From Sphingopyxis sp. (GTDB lineage Bacteria > Pseudomonadota > Alphaproteobacteria > Sphingomonadales > Sphingomonadaceae), in contig JACEST010000010.1 of assembly GCA_013911715.1 (NCBI GenBank), positions 1-23,958 of the forward strand: DNA of 23,958 bases, given 5' to 3'. Shown piece by piece: positions 15,836 to 22,783 of this stretch. Both the position numbers and the translations under genes were made by a program. The notes beneath the pieces were generated by a model that did not search any database, was not told where the DNA came from, and saw only the letters and a list, made by a program, of their open reading frames with translations. Every line of letters starts with the position of its first letter. Position 1 is the stretch's first letter.

Positions 15836-16264
15836 TTACAGCAATGCGTCGAGCAGGCCCAGCAGGGGCCGGTCGGCGGGCGGCATGTCGAGCGCGAACA
15901 GCTGCGCGGGGCGCAGCCATTGCAGGACGCTGGCGTGGTGCGGGGTGGGCTTGCCCGACCATTTGCGGCAGACATAGAGCAACAGGATCAAGTGGCGACC
16001 GTCCAGCGGCTCGCTGGCGAAACAGGCGGGCGCGAGGCACGCTTCCTCGACATCGATGCCCAGCTCCTCGGCCAGCTCGCGGATCAGCGCGGCTTCGGGC
16101 GTTTCGCCCGGCTCGACCTTGCCGCCGGGAAACTCCCACAGCCCTGCCATTGCGGTGCCATCGGGCCGCTGCTGCACCAGCACCCGCCCATCGCCGTCGA
16201 CGAGCGCCGCAGCGACGACGGTCAGCCAAGACCCCGGTGATTTCGCCGCCTGATCGTCGTGCAA
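15836..16264 (-). CDS. mutT: Nudix hydrolase, MutT-like (8-oxo-dGTP diphosphatase)
   Basis: The Nudix box is exact: G-K-V-E-P-G-E followed by seven residues and R-E-L-A-E-E-L-G-I, at residues 48-70 of the proposed 142-residue protein. The surrounding W-E-F-P-G-G is typical of MutT enzymes, which hydrolyse oxidised dGTP in the nucleotide pool. No good ATG lies close. A TTG at 16264 with AAAAGG about eight bases upstream gives the normal MutT length, while the ATG at 16372 adds 36 unlikely residues and reaches into the first pilin gene. The start is therefore likely but not certain. The gene is divergent from the pilins. Confidence 0.87.
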   Translation of the reverse strand: MHDDQAAKSPGSWLTVVAAALVDGDGRVLVQQRPDGTAMAGLWEFPGGKVEPGETPEAALIRELAEELGIDVEEACLAPACFASEPLDGRHLILLLYVCRKWSGKPTPHHASVLQWLRPAQLFALDMPPADRPLLGLLDALL

Positions 16265-16273
16265 ATTCTTAAC
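16263..16273 (-). promoter_or_regulatory. GTTAAGAATTT element, copy 1 (pilin 1 / mutT interval)
   Basis: An 11-bp sequence identical, in the opposite orientation, to 16537-16547 in the leader of the second pilin. It contains TTAAC, the half-site of the alphaproteobacterial cell-cycle regulator CtrA (full site TTAA-N7-TTAA), but no second half-site is visible. It overlaps the proposed TTG start of mutT. Confidence 0.3.
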
Positions 16274-16329
16274 CTTTTGTGACCTAGACTGAGTCGCATC
16301 ACTACTCTCGCTTGGACCAGGGCGGAACG

Positions 16330-16500
16330 ATGAAGAAATTGCAAGACCTCCGCGGCTGTTGCCGCGCCGCAACCGCCGTTGAATACGGCCTGATTCTCGC
16401 GCTCATTTTCTTGGCGATGATCGGCAGCATCTCGCAGGTTTCGGATGGCACCAACAATATGTGGAACGACGTATCCAGCAAATCCGCTGCTGTCCTGTAA
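16330..16500 (+). CDS. Flp/Fap-type pilin, copy 1
   Basis: This 56-residue protein is a class III (Flp) prepilin, the main subunit of Tad-type adhesive pili. It has a short basic leader (M-K-K-L-Q-D-L-R-G-C-C-R), then A-A-T-A-V-E18-Y19-G, a hydrophobic helix (about 20-38) and a short polar end. The prepilin peptidase probably cuts before A14, four residues ahead of E18-Y19. Here the residue before the cut is Ala, where many Flp pilins have Gly. The leader has two cysteines absent from copy 2. The ATG at 16330 follows GGCGGAAC. No tad assembly genes are in the window. Confidence 0.85.
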   Translation: MKKLQDLRGCCRAATAVEYGLILALIFLAMIGSISQVSDGTNNMWNDVSSKSAAVL

Positions 16501-16527
16501 CGGGACAGTCGTCGTCAGCAAATCTCG

Positions 16528-16600
16528 AGCCCGCTTGTTAAGAATTTCAAAACCAATGCGGGCTAGGGTGAGAAGAGTTGAAACGGACCAGTGTTTCAAC
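16528..16600 (+). promoter_or_regulatory. Leader of second pilin with two inverted repeats
   Basis: The 136-bp gap between the pilins holds AGCCCGC (16528-16534) pairing with GCGGGCT (16558-16564). It also holds a perfect GTTGAAAC (16577-16584) / GTTTCAAC (16593-16600) pair around an 8-base loop. The GTTAAGAATTT element (16537-16547) lies in the loop of the first pair. These could form mRNA hairpins or be a regulator's operators. The sequence does not say which. Confidence 0.45.
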
Positions 16601-16636
16601 CGGGTAAGTGAAGTCAGTTTTTTTAGGAGACCAGTC

Positions 16637-16795
16637 ATGAAGTTCATCAAAAAGTTCGTCCGCGACACCAAAGCCGCTACCGCCATCGAATATGGCCTGA
16701 TTGCTGCTCTGATCGCCGTCGCCGGCATCACCGCCATGGGCGCAGTGGGCAATGGCGTCAGCAACACCTTCAACAAGGTTGCAACCGAACTCTAA
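16637..16795 (+). CDS. Flp/Fap-type pilin, copy 2
   Basis: The 52-residue protein has leader M-K-F-I-K-K-F-V-R-D-T-K followed by A-A-T-A-I-E18-Y19-G and a hydrophobic helix (L-I-A-A-L-I-A-V-A-G). It is a textbook Flp pilin. E18-Y19 lie at exactly the same positions as in copy 1. A strong ribosome site (AGGAGA at 16625-16630, six-base spacer) supports the ATG at 16637 and high expression. It is followed by a clear intrinsic terminator. Its better ribosome site suggests it is the major pilin and copy 1 a minor or alternative one. Confidence 0.92.
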   Translation: MKFIKKFVRDTKAATAIEYGLIAALIAVAGITAMGAVGNGVSNTFNKVATEL

Positions 16796-16847
16796 TCGGG
16801 TCGGTCGTCCGCCGCTCGTTTCAACGCGCGGCAAGCCAAACAGGAAA

Positions 16848-16880
16848 GGGCGTCGGTGCAAACCGGCGCCCTCTTCTTTT
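16848..16880 (+). terminator. Intrinsic terminator after the pilin genes
   Basis: GGGCGTCGGT (16848-16857) pairs with ACCGGCGCCC (16862-16871) through a GCAA loop, with one G-U pair. The T-rich TCTTCTTTT follows at 16872-16880. It lies between convergent genes (pilin and the M48 protease) and may also weakly stop the opposite transcript, where only TTT follows the stem. Confidence 0.85.
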
Positions 16881-16886
16881 GCCGCG

Positions 16887-18419
16887 TCAGCGCGTGCCGT
16901 AAACGATGATCTTGACCTTTTGCCCGGGGCGCAGCGCCGCATTGGCGGCCAGACCGTTGAGCACCTGAAAGCGTTCGGCCTGATAGGTTGAATAGGCCAT
17001 GCGGGCAGAAAGACTTGCCAGCGTGTCGCCGCGTCCGACCGTCACCACATCGAGCCGGCGTGGCCGCACCCCGCGCGCCTCGGCATCGTTCATCCGGCGC
17101 AGGCTGGCGAACATCGGGTCAAAGCTGCGCATTTGCCCCGCCGGGGCCAGCGCGACAAAGTGATAGGCGCGGTCGCGGGCAAATTCATAAGCAAACACCG
17201 TGACATCGACCGGCCCTGACTGTCCATTGACGCGCGCATTGGCATAGGCAGCGGGCAGGGTGTTGATCGTCGTGCGCCGCACCTCGCCAAAGGGGATCTG
17301 CGTTTCGCCGCCCAGCTTTTTGAACGCCGCCGCGATATAAAGGTTCATATCGCCATTATAGGGCGCCAGCGTGAATTGCGCCTGGCCGCCCGTCCCCGCA
17401 ATCGACACGGCGGTCGCGCCATTTTGCATCCCGAACCCGGCCGGTACGGCAAAGCGGAGGCGCAGGTCAGGGTGCAGAAATTCATTGCCCTCGATCACGC
17501 CTTCCTTGGGGTCATCGCCATAAAGCACGCCGTCAATCGCTGTCAGGAAGGCCGGTGCATTGCGGTTGCCGCCCCTGGTGCCATTAATCTGCCGCGCTAT
17601 CGCCGCCGCCCGCTGGACGCGTGAGGCCGGGTCGGGGTGGGTGCTCGCCCAGGCCGGCACGCTGCGCGCGTCGCGCCCAGCGACGCGCGCATCGAGCGCA
17701 GTCTGGTTGGCAAGGCTGGCCAGCATCGATGCGAGCGCAGCGGGATCATAGCCCGCCGACACCAGATATTGCGCGCCAAGCTGGTCGGCCTCCAGCTCTT
17801 GTCCGCGCGAAAAGCCCAGCGTTGCGACCTGGGCAATCTGCATCGAATTATTCTGGAGCAGCCCGCCAAGGCCGCCGAGCACCCCGCCGCTGTCGCCAAT
17901 CGCGCCGCCCAATACCGTGCCGAGCACGCCCAAAATCGCGTTGCGCGTCGCCGCATCCTGCCGCCGCTTGCTGTGGCGTGCCGCGACATGGCCGACCTCA
18001 TGCCCCAGCACGCCCGCGAGTTCGGCCTCGTCATTCATCAGCCCGAGCAACTGGCGGGTGACATAAACATAGCCACCTGGAATCGCGAAGGCATTGTTAA
18101 CCGGCGAATTTAACAGCGTGACGGTGAAGTCGGTGCGCGCACCCGACAGCCCCGATTGCACCGCAATACCCTGCCCCACCCGCGTCACATAGGCCGCCTG
18201 CGGGCCCGTGTAAGCACCGCCAAATTCGGCCATCAACTGAGGATGAAATTCATCGCCCTGCTTGCGTTCGGCGGGCGAAATCGCCGTCGCGGTCTTGATT
18301 TTCTTAAGCTTGACCGACTGGGCGACCGCAGGCTGCGAGGGGGTGACGGTGCCTATGGCGGCGACCATTGCGCTGATAGCGGTAACGGCAACAAGACTGT
18401 GGCGCAAATTGAGGTTCAT
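16887..18419 (-). CDS. Secreted M48 family zinc metalloprotease with C-terminal LysM-like domain
   Basis: The 510-residue protein begins with a signal peptide (about 1-34, ending A-V-A-Q). It carries the zinc motif H140-E141-V-G-H144 and the downstream glutamate motif E-L-E-A-D at 208-212, as in the BepA/LoiP group of periplasmic proteases. The last ~50 residues (V-T-V-G-R-G-D-T-L-A-S-L ... L-R-P-G-Q-K-V-K-I) look like a LysM domain, which would hold the enzyme on peptidoglycan. Family members act in outer-membrane protein quality control. The ATG at 18419 follows GGAGAG. An in-frame ATG ten codons upstream lacks this context. Confidence 0.9.
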   Translation of the reverse strand: MNLNLRHSLVAVTAISAMVAAIGTVTPSQPAVAQSVKLKKIKTATAISPAERKQGDEFHPQLMAEFGGAYTGPQAAYVTRVGQGIAVQSGLSGARTDFTVTLLNSPVNNAFAIPGGYVYVTRQLLGLMNDEAELAGVLGHEVGHVAARHSKRRQDAATRNAILGVLGTVLGGAIGDSGGVLGGLGGLLQNNSMQIAQVATLGFSRGQELEADQLGAQYLVSAGYDPAALASMLASLANQTALDARVAGRDARSVPAWASTHPDPASRVQRAAAIARQINGTRGGNRNAPAFLTAIDGVLYGDDPKEGVIEGNEFLHPDLRLRFAVPAGFGMQNGATAVSIAGTGGQAQFTLAPYNGDMNLYIAAAFKKLGGETQIPFGEVRRTTINTLPAAYANARVNGQSGPVDVTVFAYEFARDRAYHFVALAPAGQMRSFDPMFASLRRMNDAEARGVRPRRLDVVTVGRGDTLASLSARMAYSTYQAERFQVLNGLAANAALRPGQKVKIIVYGTR

Positions 18420-18444
18420 CGCACTCTCTCCATTCCCAGTTTGC

Positions 18445-18472
18445 AACATCTTGCCATGGCGATGGCCGTCAA
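18445..18472 (-). promoter_or_regulatory. Candidate promoter of the M48 protease gene
   Basis: On the minus strand TTGACG (18467-18472) is followed after 16 bases by GATGTT (18445-18450). The -35 is good and the -10 poor. The position, about 25 bp upstream of the start codon, is plausible. Confidence 0.3.
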
Positions 18473-18525
18473 GCCATGGAAATCATGAACATGGGCTGAT
18501 GAATGTGGCCACTACCAATCCCTCG

Positions 18526-18554
18526 TCGTCCCGGATCAAGGCCGGGACAACGAC
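18526..18554. repeat. Palindromic repeat of the GTC(G/A)TCCCGG...ATCAAGG type
   Basis: GTCCCGG-like and CCGGGAC arms surround ATCAAGG, with an outer GTCG / CGAC pair and a three-base bulge. I recognise it as a common sphingomonad intergenic repeat. It lies directly downstream of accA and has no T-run. Confidence 0.65.
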
Positions 18555-18560
18555 AGAAAA

Positions 18561-19508
18561 CTAAAGCCGCCCCATTGCCAGAAACTTCTCCTCGCGCCCC
18601 AGCCGCAGCGCATCACCGCTGAGCTTGGCGAGGTCCGCCAGCTCGTCGTCGATCGCATCGCCCAGACTGCGAATCGCGGCGTCGGGCATGCGGTGTGCGC
18701 CGCCGACGGGTTCGGGCACGATCCGGTCGATAATCTTGAGCTCGAGCAAGTCGCGCGCGGTGATTTTCATCGCGGTGGCGGCGTCGGCCGCCTTGTCGGC
18801 GGTGCGCCACAGGATCGACGCGCAGCCTTCGGGCGAGATCACCGAATAGACGGCATGTTCGAACATCAGCACGCGGTTCGCCGCCGCCAGCGCAATCGCC
18901 CCGCCCGAGCCGCCCTCGCCGACAATCGCCGCGACCATTGGCACGCCAAGCGCCAGGCATTGCTCGGTCGAGCGCGCAATCGCCTCGGCCTGCCCGCGCT
19001 CTTCGGCCTGCACGCCGGGAAAGGCGCCCGAAGTGTCGACCAAAGTCACCACCGGCAGCCCGAAGCGGTCGGCGAGCTGCATCAGGCGAATGGCTTTACG
19101 ATAGCCCTCGGGCTTGCCCATGCCGAAATTATGCTTCAGGCGACTGGCCGTATCGTCGCCCTTTTCATGGCCGATCACCATCACGCGGCGGCCGCGAAAG
19201 CGCGCCAGCCCGCCGACAATCGCCAGGTCTTCGCCAAAATTGCGATCCCCCGCGAGCGGCATCCAATCGTCGAACAGCCCGGCGACATAATGTTTGAAAT
19301 GCGGCCGTTCGGGGTGGCGCGCGACTTGCGTCTTTTGCCAGGGGGTCAGCCGGGCATAGATGTCGGCGAGCAATTTGGCCGATTTGGCCTCCAGCCGCGC
19401 AACCTCGCCGTCGATGTCGAGCGCGGGATCACCGCCCATTTCGCGCAGTTCGGCGATTTGCGTGTCGAGCGCCGCCACCTGCTTTTCAAAGTCCAGAAAG
19501 CCTGTCAT
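18561..19508 (-). CDS. accA: Acetyl-CoA carboxylase carboxyltransferase subunit alpha
   Basis: AccA, with AccD, transfers the carboxyl group from carboxybiotin to acetyl-CoA to make malonyl-CoA, the committed step of fatty acid synthesis. The 315-residue protein has the family's length and hallmarks: an N-terminal F-L-D-F-E-K coiled segment, P-H-F-K-H-Y, the crotonase-fold block G-M-G-x-P-E-G-Y-R-K-A, D-T-S-G-A-F-P-G, G-E-G-G-S-G-G-A and S-P-E-G-C-A-S-I-L-W. It follows xerD after 12 bp. The ribosome site is weak, so translation may depend on xerD. Confidence 0.97.
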   Translation of the reverse strand: MTGFLDFEKQVAALDTQIAELREMGGDPALDIDGEVARLEAKSAKLLADIYARLTPWQKTQVARHPERPHFKHYVAGLFDDWMPLAGDRNFGEDLAIVGGLARFRGRRVMVIGHEKGDDTASRLKHNFGMGKPEGYRKAIRLMQLADRFGLPVVTLVDTSGAFPGVQAEERGQAEAIARSTEQCLALGVPMVAAIVGEGGSGGAIALAAANRVLMFEHAVYSVISPEGCASILWRTADKAADAATAMKITARDLLELKIIDRIVPEPVGGAHRMPDAAIRSLGDAIDDELADLAKLSGDALRLGREEKFLAMGRL

Positions 19509-19520
19509 GCTCGGCGGCGG

Positions 19521-20456
19521 TTACGGCTTCGCCGTCGTGGCGTCAATTGGCGCGGCACCAATCGGCAGATGCGCCAGCGGATGGCGGCGGTTGACCAGTT
19601 CGACCAGCCGCGCGCTATCGACATGGGTATAAATTTCGGTCGTCGCAATGTCGGCATGCCCCAGCAGCAGTTGCAGCGCGCGCAAATCGGCCCCGCCTTC
19701 GAGCAAGTGCGTGGCAAAGGCGTGGCGCAGCACATGCGGGCTGATCGCCGCCGGGTCGATCCCCGCCTCGGCCGCCAGCGCGCGCAGCAGCTGGAACAAT
19801 CGCACGCGCGACAAATGCGCTTTGCCCGACGGAAACAGCCACGGCGAGGCCGGCGGAACATGCACCAGCCAGCGCGCCGCCATCGCCTGCGCGCGCGCAG
19901 AGAGGGGCACAAAGCGTTCCTTGCCGCCCTTGCCGCGCACAATCAAATGCTCGCGCCCCGGCTCGAGCGCGCGGCGCGGCAGGCTGACCAGCTCGCTCGC
20001 GCGCAGCCCCGATCCGTAAAGCAGCTCGACCAGCAGCGCGAGGCGCAGGTCGGCGGGCGGTGCGGTCTCGTCTGCCGTGCGCTCGGCGAGCCGCGCAAAC
20101 AGCGCCGCAACGGCACCGTGGGTTAAGATGCGCGGCAGTGGCCGCTGCGGCGCAGGGCGGGCGAGGGCAGCGGCGGGATTGTCGCTGCGCCACCCCTCAT
20201 CCTGCGCAAAGGCGTAAAATTGGCGCAGCGCCGATATTTTGCGCGCCGCGCTGCTTGCCGCCAGCCGCTGCCACCCGGCGAGCACGCCGCGCAAGCCATT
20301 AAGATCGGCACCCAGCAGTCCGGCGGGCAGCGCCGCGCTCGCTTGCGCCAGATCGCGCGAATAGGCGCTGAGCGTATTTGCCGCCGCACCGCGTTCGGCG
20401 CTCATCATCTCCAGAAAACGGTCAACCGCGCCAGCATCGTCGGCGCGCGGGGGCAT
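19521..20456 (-). CDS. xerD: Site-specific tyrosine recombinase XerD
   Basis: XerD, with XerC, resolves chromosome dimers at the dif site. The 311-residue protein has a SAM-like N-terminal domain (about 10-95) and a complete catalytic set: R152 in S-G-L-R-A-S-E-L, K176 in R-G-K-G-G-K-E-R, H241-x-x-R244 in S-P-H-V-L-R-H, H267 in L-G-H-A, and nucleophile Y276 in E-I-Y-T-H. XerD is preferred over XerC because this arrangement next to accA and aroK is familiar for sphingomonad xerD. The motifs alone cannot separate the two. No integrase-type flanking att site is visible, so this is the housekeeping recombinase. Confidence 0.9.
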   Translation of the reverse strand: MPPRADDAGAVDRFLEMMSAERGAAANTLSAYSRDLAQASAALPAGLLGADLNGLRGVLAGWQRLAASSAARKISALRQFYAFAQDEGWRSDNPAAALARPAPQRPLPRILTHGAVAALFARLAERTADETAPPADLRLALLVELLYGSGLRASELVSLPRRALEPGREHLIVRGKGGKERFVPLSARAQAMAARWLVHVPPASPWLFPSGKAHLSRVRLFQLLRALAAEAGIDPAAISPHVLRHAFATHLLEGGADLRALQLLLGHADIATTEIYTHVDSARLVELVNRRHPLAHLPIGAAPIDATTAKP

Positions 20457-20464
20457 TGACGCGG

Positions 20465-22165
20465 TCAGACGCGGACCAGTGCTTCGGCGGCGAGCATCCG
20501 CGCCTCGGCCGCCAGCCCCACCTGCCGCAGCGCACGCACCATGCGATAAAGATGATAGGGCGGCAATTTGGTCCAGTCGCGCGACTGCATCCCCGCCGCC
20601 ACCAGCAGCGCGACCATCCCCTGTTCGCCGCGCGCCGCCGCATTATCGATGGCGCGCGTCCAGCGCGTTTCCTTGCCAAGCGTCATGTTGAGATCGCTGA
20701 CCGCCGACGACAATTCGCCGCCCGTCAGCCGCCCCAGTCCGGCCAGGCCAGCGACGAGAAATTTGGCGCGTACATTGGCGGCACTGTCGTCATCATTGGC
20801 AAATTGGCCGACGGCGCCAGCGTCAATGCCATTGACGCCGCGCGGCAGGCCCACCGCCATCAGGCCCCAGGCGTGGCTGCCTTCGGGCACCGCCGGCAGC
20901 CAGGCGCGCGCGTTAATGTCATAGCCGCCCGCGAGCATCGCGCCGAGCAGCCAGGGCAGGCCGTCGCCGACATCGGTGCCGGGTGGCAGTGCGGCTGCCG
21001 CGCGAGACGTCAGCACCATCGCTGCATAGCGGGCATCGGCGTCGGTGGCACCTTCCCACAGCCCGCGCATCGCCGCGAACCGATCGTCGGCGTCGGCCGA
21101 GGCAAAGGCCGCGCGCAGCGTGTCGGCTAGCCTATTGGTTGCTTCAGCCGCCTGCTCGCCCGCTGCCGCCGTGACAAGGCCGACATAGGCGTCGCCCGAC
21201 AATACGCCGAACTGCGCCGCCTGACGCGCCGCCACGACGCGCTCGTCGGGCGGGGTCATCGGCGCGAGCGCGGCCCAGCCGCTCATTTCGGGCGGTGCCG
21301 CCGCGCGCAGCGGGCCGGGAATGGCGATGCCGGTGGCGGTGGCGAGGCCGAAGCGCCAGCTGGTCAGCCGGTCGATATCGTCCCACTGGATAGTGATTGA
21401 GCGCCGCCCCGACAGCGTCGCGCCGAGCACGCGTTCGGCGAGCAAAATGTCGAAATTGGGAATGCGGCCCGAATTGCGCACACGTTCGACCGCCGAGCCC
21501 GCAGGGCCGGGTTCGCTGCTCAGCGCCGAGCACATGCCGCTCGCCAGCCGCCAGCTCGCGACCTCGCTGGTGCGCTCCAGCCCCAGATTGGCCCAAGGGC
21601 ACAGCCCCGCCGGATCGGCGTTGGCAAGCATCGCTTGCAGCGCGACCTGCGCCAATCGGGGTGTGCCGCGATCGGCATCGACCGACTGGACGATCAGCCG
21701 CGCGGCCTGCGCCTCGCCCATGCGCAACAGCAGTCCCGCGCGTGCGGCGGCCAGGTCGGCGCCGTGAATGGTGGACGGCGTATCGATGGCGCTGAGTAGC
21801 GCGCGCCGCAAAGTTATACTGGCCCAGCGCGAGGCGAGTGGCGCATCGGTCGCGGCCATGATTCGCGCCGCATACTGCCCGCGCGCGCCAAAGGCATCGG
21901 GGCCAAGTCCCCCGGTTTCGGGCGTCAGCGGTCCGATCCGCGCGAGCGAGCGGCGGGCGCCGGGCGGCAAATCATAGCGCAGGATGGCGTTTTCATCCTC
22001 TTCCGTTTCGTCCGCGCCTGCGACGTCGGTGGAGGCATCGGTCGGCGGCGGCGTCGGCTCGCCAAAGCCTTCGGGCAACAACGATTCCTGGGCCAGCACC
22101 GGCAGCACCGCCACCAGCGCCACAGCCGTCGCCGCCGCCCAGATCCGCTTTTTTCCCATCGCCAT
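20465..22165 (-). CDS. Secreted protein of unknown function, Ala-rich and helical
   Basis: I do not recognise a named family. The 566-residue product has a clear signal peptide (basic M-A-M-G-K-K-R, hydrophobic to about 24, then L-A-Q-E). A Pro/Thr/acidic linker (about 35-60) follows, and then a long Ala/Leu-rich body that looks all-helical, perhaps TPR- or HEAT-like. Two cysteines, C189 and C212, could form a disulfide in the periplasm. No catalytic motif is obvious. It precedes xerD by 8 bp and accA further down, and diverges from aroK across 54 bp. The start could be the ATG at 22165 or the one at 22159. Confidence 0.82.
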   Translation of the reverse strand: MAMGKKRIWAAATAVALVAVLPVLAQESLLPEGFGEPTPPPTDASTDVAGADETEEDENAILRYDLPPGARRSLARIGPLTPETGGLGPDAFGARGQYAARIMAATDAPLASRWASITLRRALLSAIDTPSTIHGADLAAARAGLLLRMGEAQAARLIVQSVDADRGTPRLAQVALQAMLANADPAGLCPWANLGLERTSEVASWRLASGMCSALSSEPGPAGSAVERVRNSGRIPNFDILLAERVLGATLSGRRSITIQWDDIDRLTSWRFGLATATGIAIPGPLRAAAPPEMSGWAALAPMTPPDERVVAARQAAQFGVLSGDAYVGLVTAAAGEQAAEATNRLADTLRAAFASADADDRFAAMRGLWEGATDADARYAAMVLTSRAAAALPPGTDVGDGLPWLLGAMLAGGYDINARAWLPAVPEGSHAWGLMAVGLPRGVNGIDAGAVGQFANDDDSAANVRAKFLVAGLAGLGRLTGGELSSAVSDLNMTLGKETRWTRAIDNAAARGEQGMVALLVAAGMQSRDWTKLPPYHLYRMVRALRQVGLAAEARMLAAEALVRV

Positions 22166-22219
22166 TATGCTTGCTGCGCCCTTGTTCGCTTATCGGCAGG
22201 CGGTATAGCCGCGCATATC

Positions 22220-22783
22220 ATGCCGCGAAACCCGAAAAGCCATACCAGCGACGCGCGCCTTCCTGCGCAAGACCGCACGATCGTGCTGGTCGGGCTGATG
22301 GGTGCGGGAAAATCAACCGTTGGCCGCCGTCTGGCGGTGCGGCTGGGCATGAATTTCATCGACGCCGACGAGGAAATCGAACGCGCGGCGGGGATGAGCG
22401 TCGCCGAAATGTTCAAAAAATTTGGCGAGGCCGCCTTTCGCGATGGTGAGCGCCGCGTGATCGCGCGCATCATTGCCGGACCGCCGTGTGTGCTCGCCAC
22501 CGGTGGCGGTGCCTTCGTCAATGCCGAGACGCGCGCGCTGATTTTGGCCGAGGCGCTCGCGATCTGGCTCGACGCCGATGTCGATACGCTGGCGGCGCGC
22601 GTCGCGCGGCGCAGCACCCGGCCGCTGCTGGTGGGCAAGGACCCGCGCGTGGTGTTGACCGACCTCGCCGCCATCCGCAACCCGCTCTATGCCGAGGCGC
22701 CATTGCGCGTGCCCTCGGCCAGCGCGCCGCACGAAGTCACCGTCGATGCCATCATGAAAGCGCTCGAAACATGCCAACCGTAA
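22220..22783 (+). CDS. aroK: Shikimate kinase
   Basis: AroK phosphorylates shikimate at the 3-hydroxyl in aromatic amino acid synthesis. The 187-residue protein has Walker A G-L-M-G-A-G-K-S-T at 25-33 and the shikimate-binding D50 (F-I-D-A-D-E-E-I-E). R74 is in F-R-D-G-E, a G-G-G at 95-97 follows, the lid arginine R134 is in R-P-L-L, and R153 is in I-R-N-P-L-Y. The first ~18 residues are a polar extension ahead of the kinase core. No good ribosome site precedes the ATG at 22220, so the start is less certain than the identity. It overlaps aroB by 13 bp. Confidence 0.95.
   Translation: MPRNPKSHTSDARLPAQDRTIVLVGLMGAGKSTVGRRLAVRLGMNFIDADEEIERAAGMSVAEMFKKFGEAAFRDGERRVIARIIAGPPCVLATGGGAFVNAETRALILAEALAIWLDADVDTLAARVARRSTRPLLVGKDPRVVLTDLAAIRNPLYAEAPLRVPSASAPHEVTVDAIMKALETCQP

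Noticed and set aside
15777..15840. Possible operator sites upstream of zwf: a GCGC-ATACGTAT-TGCGC motif and a TGTAATTTTG half-site resembling HexR
   Set aside because: The first has only 5-bp outer arms, and the second lacks the other half (ACTACA-like). It is too weak to call a regulator site.
18693..20126. A 477-codon plus-strand reading frame across accA and xerD
   Set aside because: It has shadow composition (Arg, Gln, His-rich). Both minus-strand genes have complete family motifs.
19521..20456. XerD as integrase of a mobile element
   Set aside because: It has housekeeping neighbours (accA, aroK-aroB) and no tRNA, att repeat or phage gene nearby.
22486..22770. N-terminal extension of aroB by 95 codons
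   Set aside because: It lies wholly within aroK in another frame. The ATG at 22771 gives the standard AroB length and N-terminus.
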